Source of the DNA: Rhabdothermincola_A sp041688815
GTDB taxonomy: Bacteria; Actinomycetota; Acidimicrobiia; Acidimicrobiales; Acidimicrobilacustridaceae
DNA length: 64,000 nucleotides
Assembly: GCA_041688815.1 (NCBI GenBank)
Contig: JBDNHK010000007.1
Coordinates: 20,851 to 84,850, forward strand
Direction of reading: 5' to 3'
Shown here: positions 33,413 to 42,138 of the stretch, one piece after another
Layout of the letters: every line of letters starts with the position of its first letter
Position numbering within the stretch: position 1 is the stretch's first letter
Notes under the pieces: model-generated
The model's database searches: none
Seen by the model: only the letters and a program-made list of their open reading frames with translations
What the model was told of the DNA's origin: nothing
Position numbers and translations under genes: made by a program

Positions 33413-35107
33413 ATGGTCGCGAAGCGGGTGGTGGTGGTCACCGGGGGCGGTGGGGGGATCGGCGCGGCCATCGCCGAAGAACTCGGACGCAACGGCGACT
33501 TCGTCGTCACCCTCGACCCGCTGGTGTCGCTCGACGGTTCGGAACAGCTCCCGCCGCCGGAGGAGACCACGGCGGGGCGCATCGTCGCCGCCGGCGGGGC
33601 GGCGCGGGCGTCGTCGGCGTCGGTGACCGACGCGGTCGCGGTGCGGGCCCTGTTCGAGGGCCTGGTCGGCGAGTTCGGCCGCCTCGACGCGGTCGTCAAC
33701 GTGGCCGGTATCAGCCGGCCCACCAGCTTCGCCGGCGGTGAGGAGCAGGACTGGAACGACGTGCTCACCGTTCACCTCGGCGGCTACCTCAACGTGCTCG
33801 GGTCGGCGCTGCCGCTGATGGCCGAGGTCGGCCACGGCCGCATCGTGGGGGTGACGTCCGGTTCGGGGTGGCGGGCGGCCGACGCCGGCGCCTACGGCTG
33901 CGCCAAGCGAGCGGTGGCCTCGCTCACCTGGCAGCTCGGTGACCGGTCGCCACCCGGTGTGACCGTCAATGCCCTGTCCCCGATCGCCATGACCCGTATG
34001 GTCACCGCCGCGCTGGGTCGGGCGACGCGGCCCTCTCCCGGAGGTCCAGGTACGGGCTCGGCGGGTGGTCTCTCGCTCGCCACGATGCCCACACCGGAGC
34101 AGCTCGGGCCCATCGGGGCCTATCTGCTCGACGACGCCTTCACCGGACGCGGCCAGGTGGTGTTCGCCGGGGGCTCGGAGATCGCGGTGATCGACCGGCC
34201 CCGGTTCCTCGAGGTCGCCCGCACCGACCACATGGGCTCGCTGGCCCTCGCCCTCGAGACCCTGGTCGCCGGGGCGTTGGTGCCGGCCGAGGCCGGCCAG
34301 AAGAGCAACGGGGGCAGCACGCCTCGATTCGGGTCTGTCTTCGACCAGCCGGCAGGGGGTGCGCTCCCGTCGCCGGTCGTGCATTCGTGCGTGGTCGTCA
34401 CCGATCGTCCCGAGGTGGCGGCTGCGGTCACCGCCGCCCTCGCCGCCCGCGAGGTGGTGTCGCTCATCATCGAGGCCGGCCCTGCCGAGGCCGGATTCGA
34501 CGGGGCGTCGGCGGCGTTGGCGGCAACGGTCGAGCGCGACGGCCCGCTCGACGCGGTGATCGTCGCCCTGGCCGGGCCGGCGGCGCCCCCGAGTGGGGTC
34601 AGCGACTGGGAGCGGGTGCTCACCGAGCACACCGGCATCGTGGACCAGATCCACACCGACGCCGGGTGGGCGCGGGCCGTGGCCGACCAGGCCCAGCGGG
34701 CCGAACGACCGGTGCGTCTCGTCACGCTCACCGATGCCACCACGGCGGGGGGACGCACCCGGGCCCAGGCCTCGGCTCAGCTCGCCCGGGCGGCGATGCC
34801 CGCCACTGCGGGTCGCGTGGCGGCCTTCGCGGTGAGCGTCGAGACGTCGTTGACGGTTGCTGGCTCCGCCGGTGAGGCGGCCGTTGGTGAGCTCGTGGCC
34901 CACCTGCTCTGCTCGCCCGGAGCCGGGGCGTTGAGCGGCGCGGAGTTGGCCCTCGGCGCGGGATGGGTCGGGCTGCGCAGCCATCCTCGGCCCCTCGCCA
35001 GCGTCGCCTTCGGAGGGCCAGCCATCCCCGACTGGCTCCACGTCCCGTTACAGGAGATCCTCACCCCGGCGCCACCGGTGGCCGGGCCCGAGGGGCCGGA
35101 CCGATGA
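33413..35107 (+). CDS. Tandem short-chain dehydrogenase/reductase (two SDR domains)
   Basis: The 564-residue protein has a complete N-terminal SDR domain (1-270): VVVTGGGGGIG for NAD(P), NVAG, the catalytic Ser in VTSGSG and AYGCAKRA (YxxxK). A second domain (about 320-550) has the same length and order, but its cofactor motif is poor (VVVTDRPEVAAA) and no YxxxK is seen. It is therefore a double SDR with a degenerate second half. It follows the monooxygenase gene and overlaps the amidohydrolase gene (ATGA). Likely role: alcohol/ketone interconversion for the monooxygenase. Confidence 0.82.
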   Translation: MVAKRVVVVTGGGGGIGAAIAEELGRNGDFVVTLDPLVSLDGSEQLPPPEETTAGRIVAAGGAARASSASVTDAVAVRALFEGLVGEFGRLDAVVNVAGISRPTSFAGGEEQDWNDVLTVHLGGYLNVLGSALPLMAEVGHGRIVGVTSGSGWRAADAGAYGCAKRAVASLTWQLGDRSPPGVTVNALSPIAMTRMVTAALGRATRPSPGGPGTGSAGGLSLATMPTPEQLGPIGAYLLDDAFTGRGQVVFAGGSEIAVIDRPRFLEVARTDHMGSLALALETLVAGALVPAEAGQKSNGGSTPRFGSVFDQPAGGALPSPVVHSCVVVTDRPEVAAAVTAALAAREVVSLIIEAGPAEAGFDGASAALAATVERDGPLDAVIVALAGPAAPPSGVSDWERVLTEHTGIVDQIHTDAGWARAVADQAQRAERPVRLVTLTDATTAGGRTRAQASAQLARAAMPATAGRVAAFAVSVETSLTVAGSAGEAAVGELVAHLLCSPGAGALSGAELALGAGWVGLRSHPRPLASVAFGGPAIPDWLHVPLQEILTPAPPVAGPEGPDR

Positions 35108-35988
35108 CGTCCGGGGAGCAGAAGGGCCCGGTTCCCGCCCGGGTGGTGGACGCCCACGTGCACCTGTGGGACCCCGCCCGCGCCGATTGGTACCCGTATC
35201 TGTCGGGAGGAATGAAGCTCGACATGGGCGATGTCGATGGGATGGCCCGGCTCTTCGACGTGCCGACCTACCAGGCGGAGGCGGCGGGGTGGAACGTGGA
35301 GAAGCTGGTGAACGTGGCCGCGGCGACCGGCCACCACTCCGTCGACGAGACCCTCGAACTCGATCGCCGCGCCGACGACGAGGGATATCCCGCCGCCATC
35401 GTCGGGGGTGTCCCGCCCACGGAGACGGTAGCCGAGGCCGTGGCCCTCATCGATCGCCAGATGGCCGCTTCCCGCTTCCGGGGAGTGCGCCCGATGGGGC
35501 TCCACGACGGGCCGCTGCCGCGCTCCGAGGTGCTCGGCGCGCTTCAGGACCGGGGCCTGCTGTTCGAGCTGATGGCCCATCCCGACCAGCTCCAGGCGGC
35601 GGCCCGCGGCCTGGCGGATTTCGACGATCTGGTGGTCGTGGTCGAGCACACGGGGTGGCCCCGCTCGGGCTCGGACGAGGAGCATGCCCTGTGGCGGGTG
35701 GGCATCGACGCTCTCGCCGGGCTGGGTGACCGTGTCGTCTGCAAGTTGTCGGGGTTGGCCATGCCGTTGGGCTCGATGGACGCCGAGGCCTTTCGCCCCT
35801 GGCTCGAGTACGCCATCGAGGCGTTCGGGGTCGACCGGTGCATGTTCGCCAGCAACTTCCCCGTCGACGGCCTGCACGGCACCTTTGACGAGCTGTACCT
35901 CGCGTTCACCGGCGTGACCGCCGGCCTCGGTGCCGAGGCCCGCGAACTGCTCTTCGCCGCCAACGCCGAGCGGGTCTACCGCTGTTGA
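35104..35988 (+). CDS. Amidohydrolase-2 family hydrolase
   Basis: The 294-residue TIM-barrel protein has the metal motif VDAHVHLWD near the N-terminus, FRGVRPMGLHDG, VVVEHTGWPR with the central histidine, KLSGL and the late aspartate region FASNFPVDGL. In place of the usual GSDxP at the end it has ASNFPVD, a form common in lactone hydrolases and related decarboxylases of this family. Lactone hydrolysis would suit the Baeyer-Villiger context; this is inference. Its start overlaps the SDR stop. Confidence 0.85.
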   Translation: MTSGEQKGPVPARVVDAHVHLWDPARADWYPYLSGGMKLDMGDVDGMARLFDVPTYQAEAAGWNVEKLVNVAAATGHHSVDETLELDRRADDEGYPAAIVGGVPPTETVAEAVALIDRQMAASRFRGVRPMGLHDGPLPRSEVLGALQDRGLLFELMAHPDQLQAAARGLADFDDLVVVVEHTGWPRSGSDEEHALWRVGIDALAGLGDRVVCKLSGLAMPLGSMDAEAFRPWLEYAIEAFGVDRCMFASNFPVDGLHGTFDELYLAFTGVTAGLGAEARELLFAANAERVYRC

Positions 35989-36029
35989 TCACCCGGCGCC
36001 GTCGCCGGGCCGGGCGGTAACGTCGTCTC

Positions 36030-36821
36030 ATGGTGCGACTGCAGATCGTGGGCGGCGGAAAGATGGGGGAGGCCCTCCTCGGTGGCCTTCTCGCCGGGAA
36101 GTGGGCCGAGCCGGGCGAACTGGCCGTGGTGGAACGGGTCGAGGCCCGCCGGGCCGAGCTGACGGCTTCGTACCCGGAGGTGGCCGTGCTCGAACAGCCC
36201 ACCGCGTGCGACGGAGCCCTGCTGGCCGTGAAGCCCGGTGACGTCGCTGACACGTGCGCCGAGATCGCACTGGCCGGCGTGCGCCGGGTGGTGTCGATCG
36301 CCGCCGGGGTGACCACGCCCGCGCTCGAAGCCGCCCTCGGTGGCGGCGTGGCTGTGGTGCGGGCGATGCCCAACACCCCGGCGGTCGTCGGTGCCGGCGC
36401 CTCCGCCGTCGCCGGGGGCACCAGCGCGTCGGCCGCCGACGTCGACTGGGCGATGTCGATCCTCGGCGCGGTCGGTGTGGTGGTCCGGGTCTCGGAGGCC
36501 CAGCTCGACGCCGTCACCGGGCTGTCCGGCTCGGGCCCCGCGTACGTGTTCCTCGTGGCCGAGAGCCTCATCGAAGCCGGCGTGCTGGTCGGGCTCTCCC
36601 GCGAGGTCGCGGAGGTGCTGGCCGTGCAGACCCTGCTCGGCTCGGCCCGGTTGCTCGAGTCGAGCGACGAGCATGCCGCCGCTCTGCGGGCGGCCGTCAC
36701 CTCACCCGGCGGCACCACGGCCGCAGGCCTGCACGCCCTCGAGACGGGCGGACTGCGCGCCGCCGTGCTCAACGCCGTCGTCGCCTCCACCGCCCGGGCC
36801 GGGGAGCTGGGCCGGGCCTGA
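36030..36821 (+). CDS. proC: Pyrroline-5-carboxylate reductase
   Basis: ProC reduces pyrroline-5-carboxylate to proline. The 263-residue protein has the Rossmann motif IVGGGKMGEAL, the family signature VRAMPNTPAVVGAG, and the C-terminal LSGSGPAYVFLVAESLIEAG and TSPGGTTAAGLHALE, all standard. The ATG is 6 bases after TAACGT (36018-36023) with no Shine-Dalgarno, so it is probably leaderless. Confidence 0.96.
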   Translation: MVRLQIVGGGKMGEALLGGLLAGKWAEPGELAVVERVEARRAELTASYPEVAVLEQPTACDGALLAVKPGDVADTCAEIALAGVRRVVSIAAGVTTPALEAALGGGVAVVRAMPNTPAVVGAGASAVAGGTSASAADVDWAMSILGAVGVVVRVSEAQLDAVTGLSGSGPAYVFLVAESLIEAGVLVGLSREVAEVLAVQTLLGSARLLESSDEHAAALRAAVTSPGGTTAAGLHALETGGLRAAVLNAVVASTARAGELGRA

Positions 36822-36869
36822 TCGTCCGCCACCGGCTGCGAGCCGGGCGCCCGGTAGCCTGCACCCGTC

Positions 36870-37754
36870 ATGGCACCGCGGTACGACACGATCACCTTCC
36901 TCTCCGACTACGGGCAGGTCGACGAGTTCGTGGGGATCGTGCACTCGGTGATTCGTTCCATCGCCCCCGGGGTGGCCGTGGTCGATCTCACCCACGACAT
37001 CCACCCCTACGACGTGCGGGCCGGTGCCCTCACCCTGGCCCGTAGCGCCCAGTTCCTCTGCCCGGGGGTGGTGCTGGCCGTGGTCGACCCCGCCGTGGGC
37101 ACCGTCCGCCGTCCCATCGCCGTCGAGGTGGGTGACGGAGCGTCGGTGCTGGTCGGCCCGGACAACGGGCTGTTGGCTCCCGCCGTGGCCATGTGCGGAG
37201 GGGCCACCCGTGCCGTGGTGCTCACCGCCGAGGAGTTCCGGCTCGACACCGGTGCCGCCACCTTCGACGGGCGCGACATCTTCGGGCCGGCCGCCGCCCA
37301 CCTGTGCCAGGGTGTGCCCCTCGTCGACCTCGGCCCCGAGGTCGACCCCGTCACCCTCATGCCCGCTCTGGTGCCGCTGAGCCGGGCCGAGGGCGGGGAG
37401 CTGATCGCGGAGGTGCTGTGGGTGGACCGTTACGGCAACGCTCAGCTGAACGTGGAACCCGAGGAGCTCGACCGCTACGACAACCGGTTGGCGGTGCTCG
37501 TCGAGGACGGTCACCACACCGGTCGCCGCGCCACGACGTTCGCTCAAGTCGCCCCGGGTGAGGTGGGCCTCGTCGTCGACTCCTACGGTCTGGTGGCCCT
37601 CGCCCTCGATCGCGACTCCGCCGCCCGCGAGCTCGGGCTGTCGGCGGGCTCGTCGGTCGTGATCCGCTCGCTCGACGACGACGGCCCTTCCGGTGTCGTC
37701 ACCCCTGTCACGTTGTCGATCCGCCGCACCAGCAGCGAGGAGGGTTCAGAGTGA
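36870..37754 (+). CDS. SAM hydroxide adenosyltransferase (DUF62 family)
   Basis: DUF62 enzymes hydrolyse SAM to adenosine and methionine and are related to fluorinase and chlorinase. The 294-residue protein has TFLSDYGQVDEFVG (D12), DLTHDIHPYDVRAG, PDNGLL and RDIFGPAAAHL, the family motifs, and in the C-terminal domain DRYGNAQLN. The halogenase-type active-site changes were not seen, so a SAM hydrolase is most likely. The ATG is 9 bases from TAGCCT (36855-36860). Its stop overlaps a tiny membrane-peptide gene (GTGA). Confidence 0.9.
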   Translation: MAPRYDTITFLSDYGQVDEFVGIVHSVIRSIAPGVAVVDLTHDIHPYDVRAGALTLARSAQFLCPGVVLAVVDPAVGTVRRPIAVEVGDGASVLVGPDNGLLAPAVAMCGGATRAVVLTAEEFRLDTGAATFDGRDIFGPAAAHLCQGVPLVDLGPEVDPVTLMPALVPLSRAEGGELIAEVLWVDRYGNAQLNVEPEELDRYDNRLAVLVEDGHHTGRRATTFAQVAPGEVGLVVDSYGLVALALDRDSAARELGLSAGSSVVIRSLDDDGPSGVVTPVTLSIRRTSSEEGSE

Positions 37755-37840
37755 GACCGGCCACCGTCATCGCGTTGGGTGTCCTGCTCCTCGTGATACT
37801 TGGCGCAGCAAGTTTCCAGTTGTTCATCCTCGCCCGCTGA
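37751..37840 (+). CDS. 29-residue single-span membrane peptide
   Basis: A GTG-started frame overlaps the DUF62 stop by GTGA and encodes 29 residues: a basic start (MRPAT), a continuous hydrophobic helix of about 20 residues, and a basic end (LAR). It is too short for most gene finders. The tight overlap, the ideal size of one membrane span and the positive ends suggest a real product that is translationally coupled to the SAM hydrolase. It ends 15 bases before the stop of the convergent ABC permease gene. Confidence 0.6.
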   Translation: MRPATVIALGVLLLVILGAASFQLFILAR

Positions 37841-37855
37841 CGGCGATGCCGTCGA

Positions 37856-38671
37856 TCAGGACCGTGAGGCCAACCGGTCCCGGGTGAAACGTCGGCTGTT
37901 CAGCCAGAGCAGCGCCCCGGCCAGCACCCACAGCGCGGTACCGACGCCGATCACGCCGAGGGGCGGGAGCAGCAGCATCGCCGACGCCTGGGCCGCAGCC
38001 AGGAAGATGAGCGGGAGGATGACCGCGCCACCCAACTGGTTGGCCTCCTGGGTGGTCTTGGCCCTCGACGACACCACGACGAGCAGGCCGAGCGACAGCA
38101 GCGCCACGGCCGGCCCGACCCACACCACCATCAAGAAGAACTGGCTGTAGGGAAGGAAGATTCGGCCCATGACCGGCCAGGCCACGGCGTTGCCGACGAT
38201 GGCGAACACCACCGCGCCGATCCAGGTGATGATCACGGCGGGGATGAAGGCCGAGAGGACTTTGGCCACGAAGAGGTCGCGGTCGCTGATGGGCAGGTGC
38301 AGGACCACCTCGAGGGTGCGGCGCTCCTTCTCGCCGGCGAAGGTGTCGGCGGCCAACACCGCTGAGACCATCAGGGGGATGACCAGCAGGAGCGGGGGGA
38401 GCAGGTACCCGAGCACCAACACGATCAGTTGCTCCTTCTCCGGCAGCGAGAGGATGGGATCGGCCAGGCCCGACATCAACGGGGAACTGAGGGCGTTGCC
38501 GACCTGATCGGTGGGCACGGACCGGGCGATGAGCCCGATACCGAAAGGGAGCGCCAGCAACAAGACGGCGGGCACCAGGATCATCGGGAGCACGATGGCC
38601 TTCGAGCGCCGCACCGCGCGCAGGTCACGGCCGACGATGGTGCGCACGGCCAGGGTGTCGACGGCGGTCAC
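37856..38671 (-). CDS. ABC-2-type transporter permease
   Basis: The 271-residue protein has a cytoplasmic N-terminus, a first helix (KAIVLPMILVPAVLL), a large extracytoplasmic loop and then five more helices, with FAGEKERRTLEVVLHLPISD, the coupling-helix motif of ABC-2/NatB exporters. The GTG start overlaps the ATPase stop (GTGA), so both belong to one exporter. The substrate is unknown. Confidence 0.85.
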   Translation of the reverse strand: MTAVDTLAVRTIVGRDLRAVRRSKAIVLPMILVPAVLLLALPFGIGLIARSVPTDQVGNALSSPLMSGLADPILSLPEKEQLIVLVLGYLLPPLLLVIPLMVSAVLAADTFAGEKERRTLEVVLHLPISDRDLFVAKVLSAFIPAVIITWIGAVVFAIVGNAVAWPVMGRIFLPYSQFFLMVVWVGPAVALLSLGLLVVVSSRAKTTQEANQLGGAVILPLIFLAAAQASAMLLLPPLGVIGVGTALWVLAGALLWLNSRRFTRDRLASRS

Positions 38672-39675
38672 AGGCTCACCTGGTCGAGCTCGATGGGGAG
38701 GGGAGGGGAGGCGAAGCCGTCGGTGGCCAGGCCCCCGTCCTCGTCGGCGATGCGTTGCTCGATGGCGAAGTAGACGTCCTCCAGGGTGGGCGCTTTCAGA
38801 GCGGCGCCGTACACGTCGAGGCCCCGGCCCACGGCGGTGGCGACGACGCGGGGGAGCACCGCCCGGTCGTCGACGACGAGGCGGACGCCGTGGGGGTGGC
38901 CGAAGGCCTGTTGCACGCCGGCCAAGGCGGCCAGCGCCGCGAGTGTGGTGGGGTCGGCCTCGGCACCCAGGTCGATCTCGGCGCCGACGCCGCTCCACAG
39001 CCCGGCGGCCAGATCCGACGGAGCGCCGAACGCTCGCAGGCGGCCACGGTGGAGCACGGCCATGCGATCGGCCAGCCGCCCGGCTTCGCCGAGGAAGTGG
39101 GTGGCCAGGATGATCGTGCGCCCCTCGGCCGAGAGTCCGCTGATGAGGTCGATGACGTCTCGGGTGCCCGCAGGATCGAGCCCTGACGTCGGTTCGTCGA
39201 GGAACAGCACCTCGGGGTCGTGGAGCAGGGCCCGGGCCAGCGCCACCCGCTTACGTTGGCCGGTCGAGAAGCCTTGGGTCAGGTCACCGGCGCGATCGGC
39301 CATACCGAACCGCTCCAGCAACTCCATCGAGCGCCGTTCGGCGTCGCGTTTCTCGTAGCCGCGCAGGCGGGCGACGTAGGTGAGGTTCTCGAGGGACGTG
39401 AGGCGATCGTCGAGCCCGGCATTCTCGGTGAGCACCCCGGTACGCCGCCGCACCTCCTCACCCTGGGTGGCCGGATCGAAGCCCAGCACACGCGCCGAGC
39501 CCCGGTCGGGGAGCAACACGCCGTCGAGGAGGCGCACGGTGGTGGTCTTGCCCGCGCCGTTGGGGCCGAGCAGGGCCAGCACCTCGCCCCGTTCGAGACT
39601 GAACGACACGCCGTCGACGGCCAGCCCGTGGTCGAACCCCCGGGTCAGACCTGTGGTTTCGATGGCCACGTTCAC
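38668..39675 (-). CDS. ABC transporter ATP-binding protein (NatA/DrrA-like)
   Basis: The 335-residue protein has Walker A GPNGAGKTTT, the signature STGQRKRVALA, Walker B VLFLDEPTSGLDP and the switch histidine ATHFL. A C-terminal domain of about 110 residues is typical of DrrA/NatA-type exporters. It pairs with the permease encoded just downstream. The GTG start has CAGACT six bases upstream, near the leaderless pattern. Confidence 0.92.
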   Translation of the reverse strand: MNVAIETTGLTRGFDHGLAVDGVSFSLERGEVLALLGPNGAGKTTTVRLLDGVLLPDRGSARVLGFDPATQGEEVRRRTGVLTENAGLDDRLTSLENLTYVARLRGYEKRDAERRSMELLERFGMADRAGDLTQGFSTGQRKRVALARALLHDPEVLFLDEPTSGLDPAGTRDVIDLISGLSAEGRTIILATHFLGEAGRLADRMAVLHRGRLRAFGAPSDLAAGLWSGVGAEIDLGAEADPTTLAALAALAGVQQAFGHPHGVRLVVDDRAVLPRVVATAVGRGLDVYGAALKAPTLEDVYFAIEQRIADEDGGLATDGFASPPLPIELDQVSL

Positions 39676-39827
39676 CGCACCAGTCTGGCCCCGTTGCCTG
39701 GGGAACCCGCTCCACCGGACCGGCTCTGGTTCGGCGGGGGCCGACCAGGGTGGCTACGGTGACGCCGGGCCGGTGAACGACAGGCCGGGGTGCGGTCGAG
39801 CACCAGTCGGCCCCGAGGGGGAGTCAC

Positions 39828-41300
39828 GTGAATCTGGCGACGATCGTCGAGCCGCATCGGGCGAGTTCTGTCGCGCTCGTCGTGGACGACGAGCCCGTCA
39901 CCTACGGTGACCTTCGGGACGTGGTCGGCCGTGCTCGTGGTGGGCTGGCGGCGCTCGGGGTGGAGCCGGGCGACCGGGTGGCGTTGGCCTGCGGCAACGA
40001 TCTTTCGTTCGTGATCGCTCACCTCGCGGCGATCGGCGTGGGCGCGATCACGGTGCCACTGAACCCGCTGACGCCGGCGGCGGCATTGGCCCACGAGATC
40101 GAGGTGACGGGAGCAAAGGTGCTCGTGGCCGGACACGACGTCGCCGCCGCGGCGGTCCTCGATCGCAGTGGCCTTCCCGATCTCGCCCATGTGGTGGTGA
40201 CCGAGAGCTCGGCGTGGCGGGCGCTCGTCTCGAGTGTCGACATCCCGATCGTGGAGCGCCGTCCGGACGACCTGGCGGTGTTGCTCTTCACCAGCGGCAC
40301 GGCGGGGGCCCCGAGGCCGGCGATGCTCACCCACGGCAACCTCCTGTCCAACCTCGAGCAGATCTCGTCGCTGGAGAGCCGCACCCCTCATCCGGGTGAT
40401 GTCAGCCTCGGGGTCTTGCCGCTCTTTCACGTGTTCGGGCTGAACGTGGTGCTCCACCTGGCTCTGCTCACCGGCACCACGGTGGTGCTGCGACCGCGGT
40501 TCGATCCGATGGACGCCATCGATGTCGTCCGGCGCCATGGCGTGACGCACGTGGCCGGCGCCCCCGCCATGTGGTCGGCTTGGTTGCGCACCCCCGACAT
40601 CACCGCCGACGATTTCGCCACGGTTCGCGTGGCCACATCGGGAGCGGCGAAGCTCCCGAACGACGTGGCCGAGTCGTTCCTCTCCCGCTTCGGCGTCGAC
40701 CTGGCCGAGGGCTATGGCCTCACCGAGACCTCACCCGTGGTCACCTCCTCGACCGACACCGACGCGCCGCTGGGCTCCATCGGCGTTCCCCTGGCCGGCG
40801 TCGAGGTGCGCATCGTCGACAGCGACGGCGAACCGGCGCTTCAGGATGATCCCGGTGAGGTGTGGGTCCGTGGCCCGAATGTGTTCGCTGGCTACTGGAA
40901 CGATCCCGAGGCCACGGCTCGGGCCCTGACCCCCGACGGGTGGTTGCGCACCGGCGACCTCGCCGTGGTCGATGAGCACGGCAACATGTTCATCGTCGAC
41001 CGGGCCAAGGAGCTGATCATCGTGTCGGGCTTCAACGTTTTCCCGGCCGAGGTCGAGGACGTGCTCGTCCAGCACCCGGCCGTCGAGGCGGCCGCAGTGG
41101 TCGGTGTGGCCGACGATGCCACCGGCGAGGCGGTGAAGGCGTGGGTGGTGCCATCGCCGGGCGCGGTGGTGTCGACCGATGATCTGGCTTCGTTCTGCGG
41201 CGACCATCTGGCCCGCTACAAGTGCCCGTCGTCGTTCGCGATGGTCGACGAACTGCCGGTCGGGATGACCGGCAAGGTCCTGCGCCGGGCTCTGCGTTGA
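39828..41300 (+). CDS. Fatty acyl-CoA ligase / AMP-binding enzyme
   Basis: The 490-residue ANL enzyme has A3 LLFTSGTAGAPRPAMLTHGN, A5 GYGLTETSPV, A7 GWLRTGDLA, A8 IIVSGFNVFPAEVED and the C-terminal catalytic lysine in TGKVLRRAL. The P-loop is atypical: PRPAM replaces the usual PKGVM, so the P-loop lysine is lost. Such changes occur in some FadD proteins and may slow adenylation. A GGGGGAG precedes the GTG. The 152-base gap before it holds a possible -10 (TACGGT) but no gene. Confidence 0.87.
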   Translation: MNLATIVEPHRASSVALVVDDEPVTYGDLRDVVGRARGGLAALGVEPGDRVALACGNDLSFVIAHLAAIGVGAITVPLNPLTPAAALAHEIEVTGAKVLVAGHDVAAAAVLDRSGLPDLAHVVVTESSAWRALVSSVDIPIVERRPDDLAVLLFTSGTAGAPRPAMLTHGNLLSNLEQISSLESRTPHPGDVSLGVLPLFHVFGLNVVLHLALLTGTTVVLRPRFDPMDAIDVVRRHGVTHVAGAPAMWSAWLRTPDITADDFATVRVATSGAAKLPNDVAESFLSRFGVDLAEGYGLTETSPVVTSSTDTDAPLGSIGVPLAGVEVRIVDSDGEPALQDDPGEVWVRGPNVFAGYWNDPEATARALTPDGWLRTGDLAVVDEHGNMFIVDRAKELIIVSGFNVFPAEVEDVLVQHPAVEAAAVVGVADDATGEAVKAWVVPSPGAVVSTDDLASFCGDHLARYKCPSSFAMVDELPVGMTGKVLRRALR

Positions 41301-41340
41301 CGCACCAGGGTCAGGTCTGCCCCGTCGCCTCTACGTGACT

Positions 41341-41370
41341 TTGTGAACGGGGGCACGAGGTCGGTAGCGT
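41341..41370 (+). promoter_or_regulatory. Rex-type operator overlapping the rex promoter
   Basis: TTGTGAA-CGGG-GGCACGA at 41341-41358 matches the Rex operator TTGTGAA-N4-TTCACAA at 11 of 14 positions, with a perfect left half. The -10 hexamer TAGCGT is at 41365-41370, 8 bases before the GTG. The operator covers where the -35 would be, so Rex should repress its own operon when NADH is low. Confidence 0.6.
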
Positions 41371-41378
41371 CACTGCTT

Positions 41379-42137
41379 GTGGACCGTTCCCGCCGTCGTA
41401 TCCCCGAGGCCACCGTGGCCCGGCTGCCGGTCTACCTGCGCACGCTGGGTGACATGCGTGACAGCCACGTGACCACGGTGTCGTCGGAGCGACTGGCCGA
41501 TCTGGCCGGGGTGAACGCGGCCAAGGTGCGCAAGGACCTTTCGTACCTGGGCACGTACGGGACCCGCGGGGTGGGGTACGACGTCGAGTACCTGCTCTTC
41601 CAGATGAGCCGCGAGCTGGGTCTCACCAAGGATTGGCCGGTCGTCATCGTCGGCATGGGCAACCTCGGTGCCGCCCTGGCCAACTACGGAGGCTTCGGCG
41701 AGCGGGGCTTTCCCGTCGCCGCCCTCGTCGACGCCGATCGCGCCAAGGTGGGTTCGTTGCTCGGTGAGCACACGATCCATCACCTCGACGATCTCGACAC
41801 CCTCGTGGCCGACCGCGACATCGCCATCGGCATCGTGGCCACGCCGGCGTCCGTCGCCCAGGACGTGGCCGACCGCCTGGTGGTGGCCGGGGTCACGTCG
41901 ATCCTGAACTTCGCCCCCGCCGTGGTCAGCGTCGAGCCTCCGGCGTTGCTGCGCAAGGTCGACCTGGCCCTCGAGTTGCAGATTCTGAGCTTTTACCGCC
42001 AACGCGACAGCGCCGCGGGGCCGGAGAAGCTCGCAGCCGGCGCCAACGGTCATGTCTCCCCGCTCGGGGGAGCCGTGTCCGGGCCCACCGACGCTTCGGC
42101 CCCGGCCGGCGTCGCCCGCCCGGGCGGTGGTCGCTGA
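41379..42137 (+). CDS. rex: Redox-sensing transcriptional repressor Rex
   Basis: Rex binds DNA when the NADH/NAD ratio is low and releases it when NADH rises. The 252-residue protein has the winged-helix start IPEATVARLPVYLR, RKDLSYLGTYGTRGVGYDV, the NAD-binding VIVGMGNLGAALANYGGF, and the swapped C-terminal helix SFYRQRD. The GTG at 41379 was chosen over that at 41343 since it gives the normal N-terminus and lies 8 bases after TAGCGT. It heads rex-MET8-hemA-hemC, close to the Streptomyces rex-hem operon. Confidence 0.95.
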   Translation: MDRSRRRIPEATVARLPVYLRTLGDMRDSHVTTVSSERLADLAGVNAAKVRKDLSYLGTYGTRGVGYDVEYLLFQMSRELGLTKDWPVVIVGMGNLGAALANYGGFGERGFPVAALVDADRAKVGSLLGEHTIHHLDDLDTLVADRDIAIGIVATPASVAQDVADRLVVAGVTSILNFAPAVVSVEPPALLRKVDLALELQILSFYRQRDSAAGPEKLAAGANGHVSPLGGAVSGPTDASAPAGVARPGGGR

Positions 42138-42138
42138 C

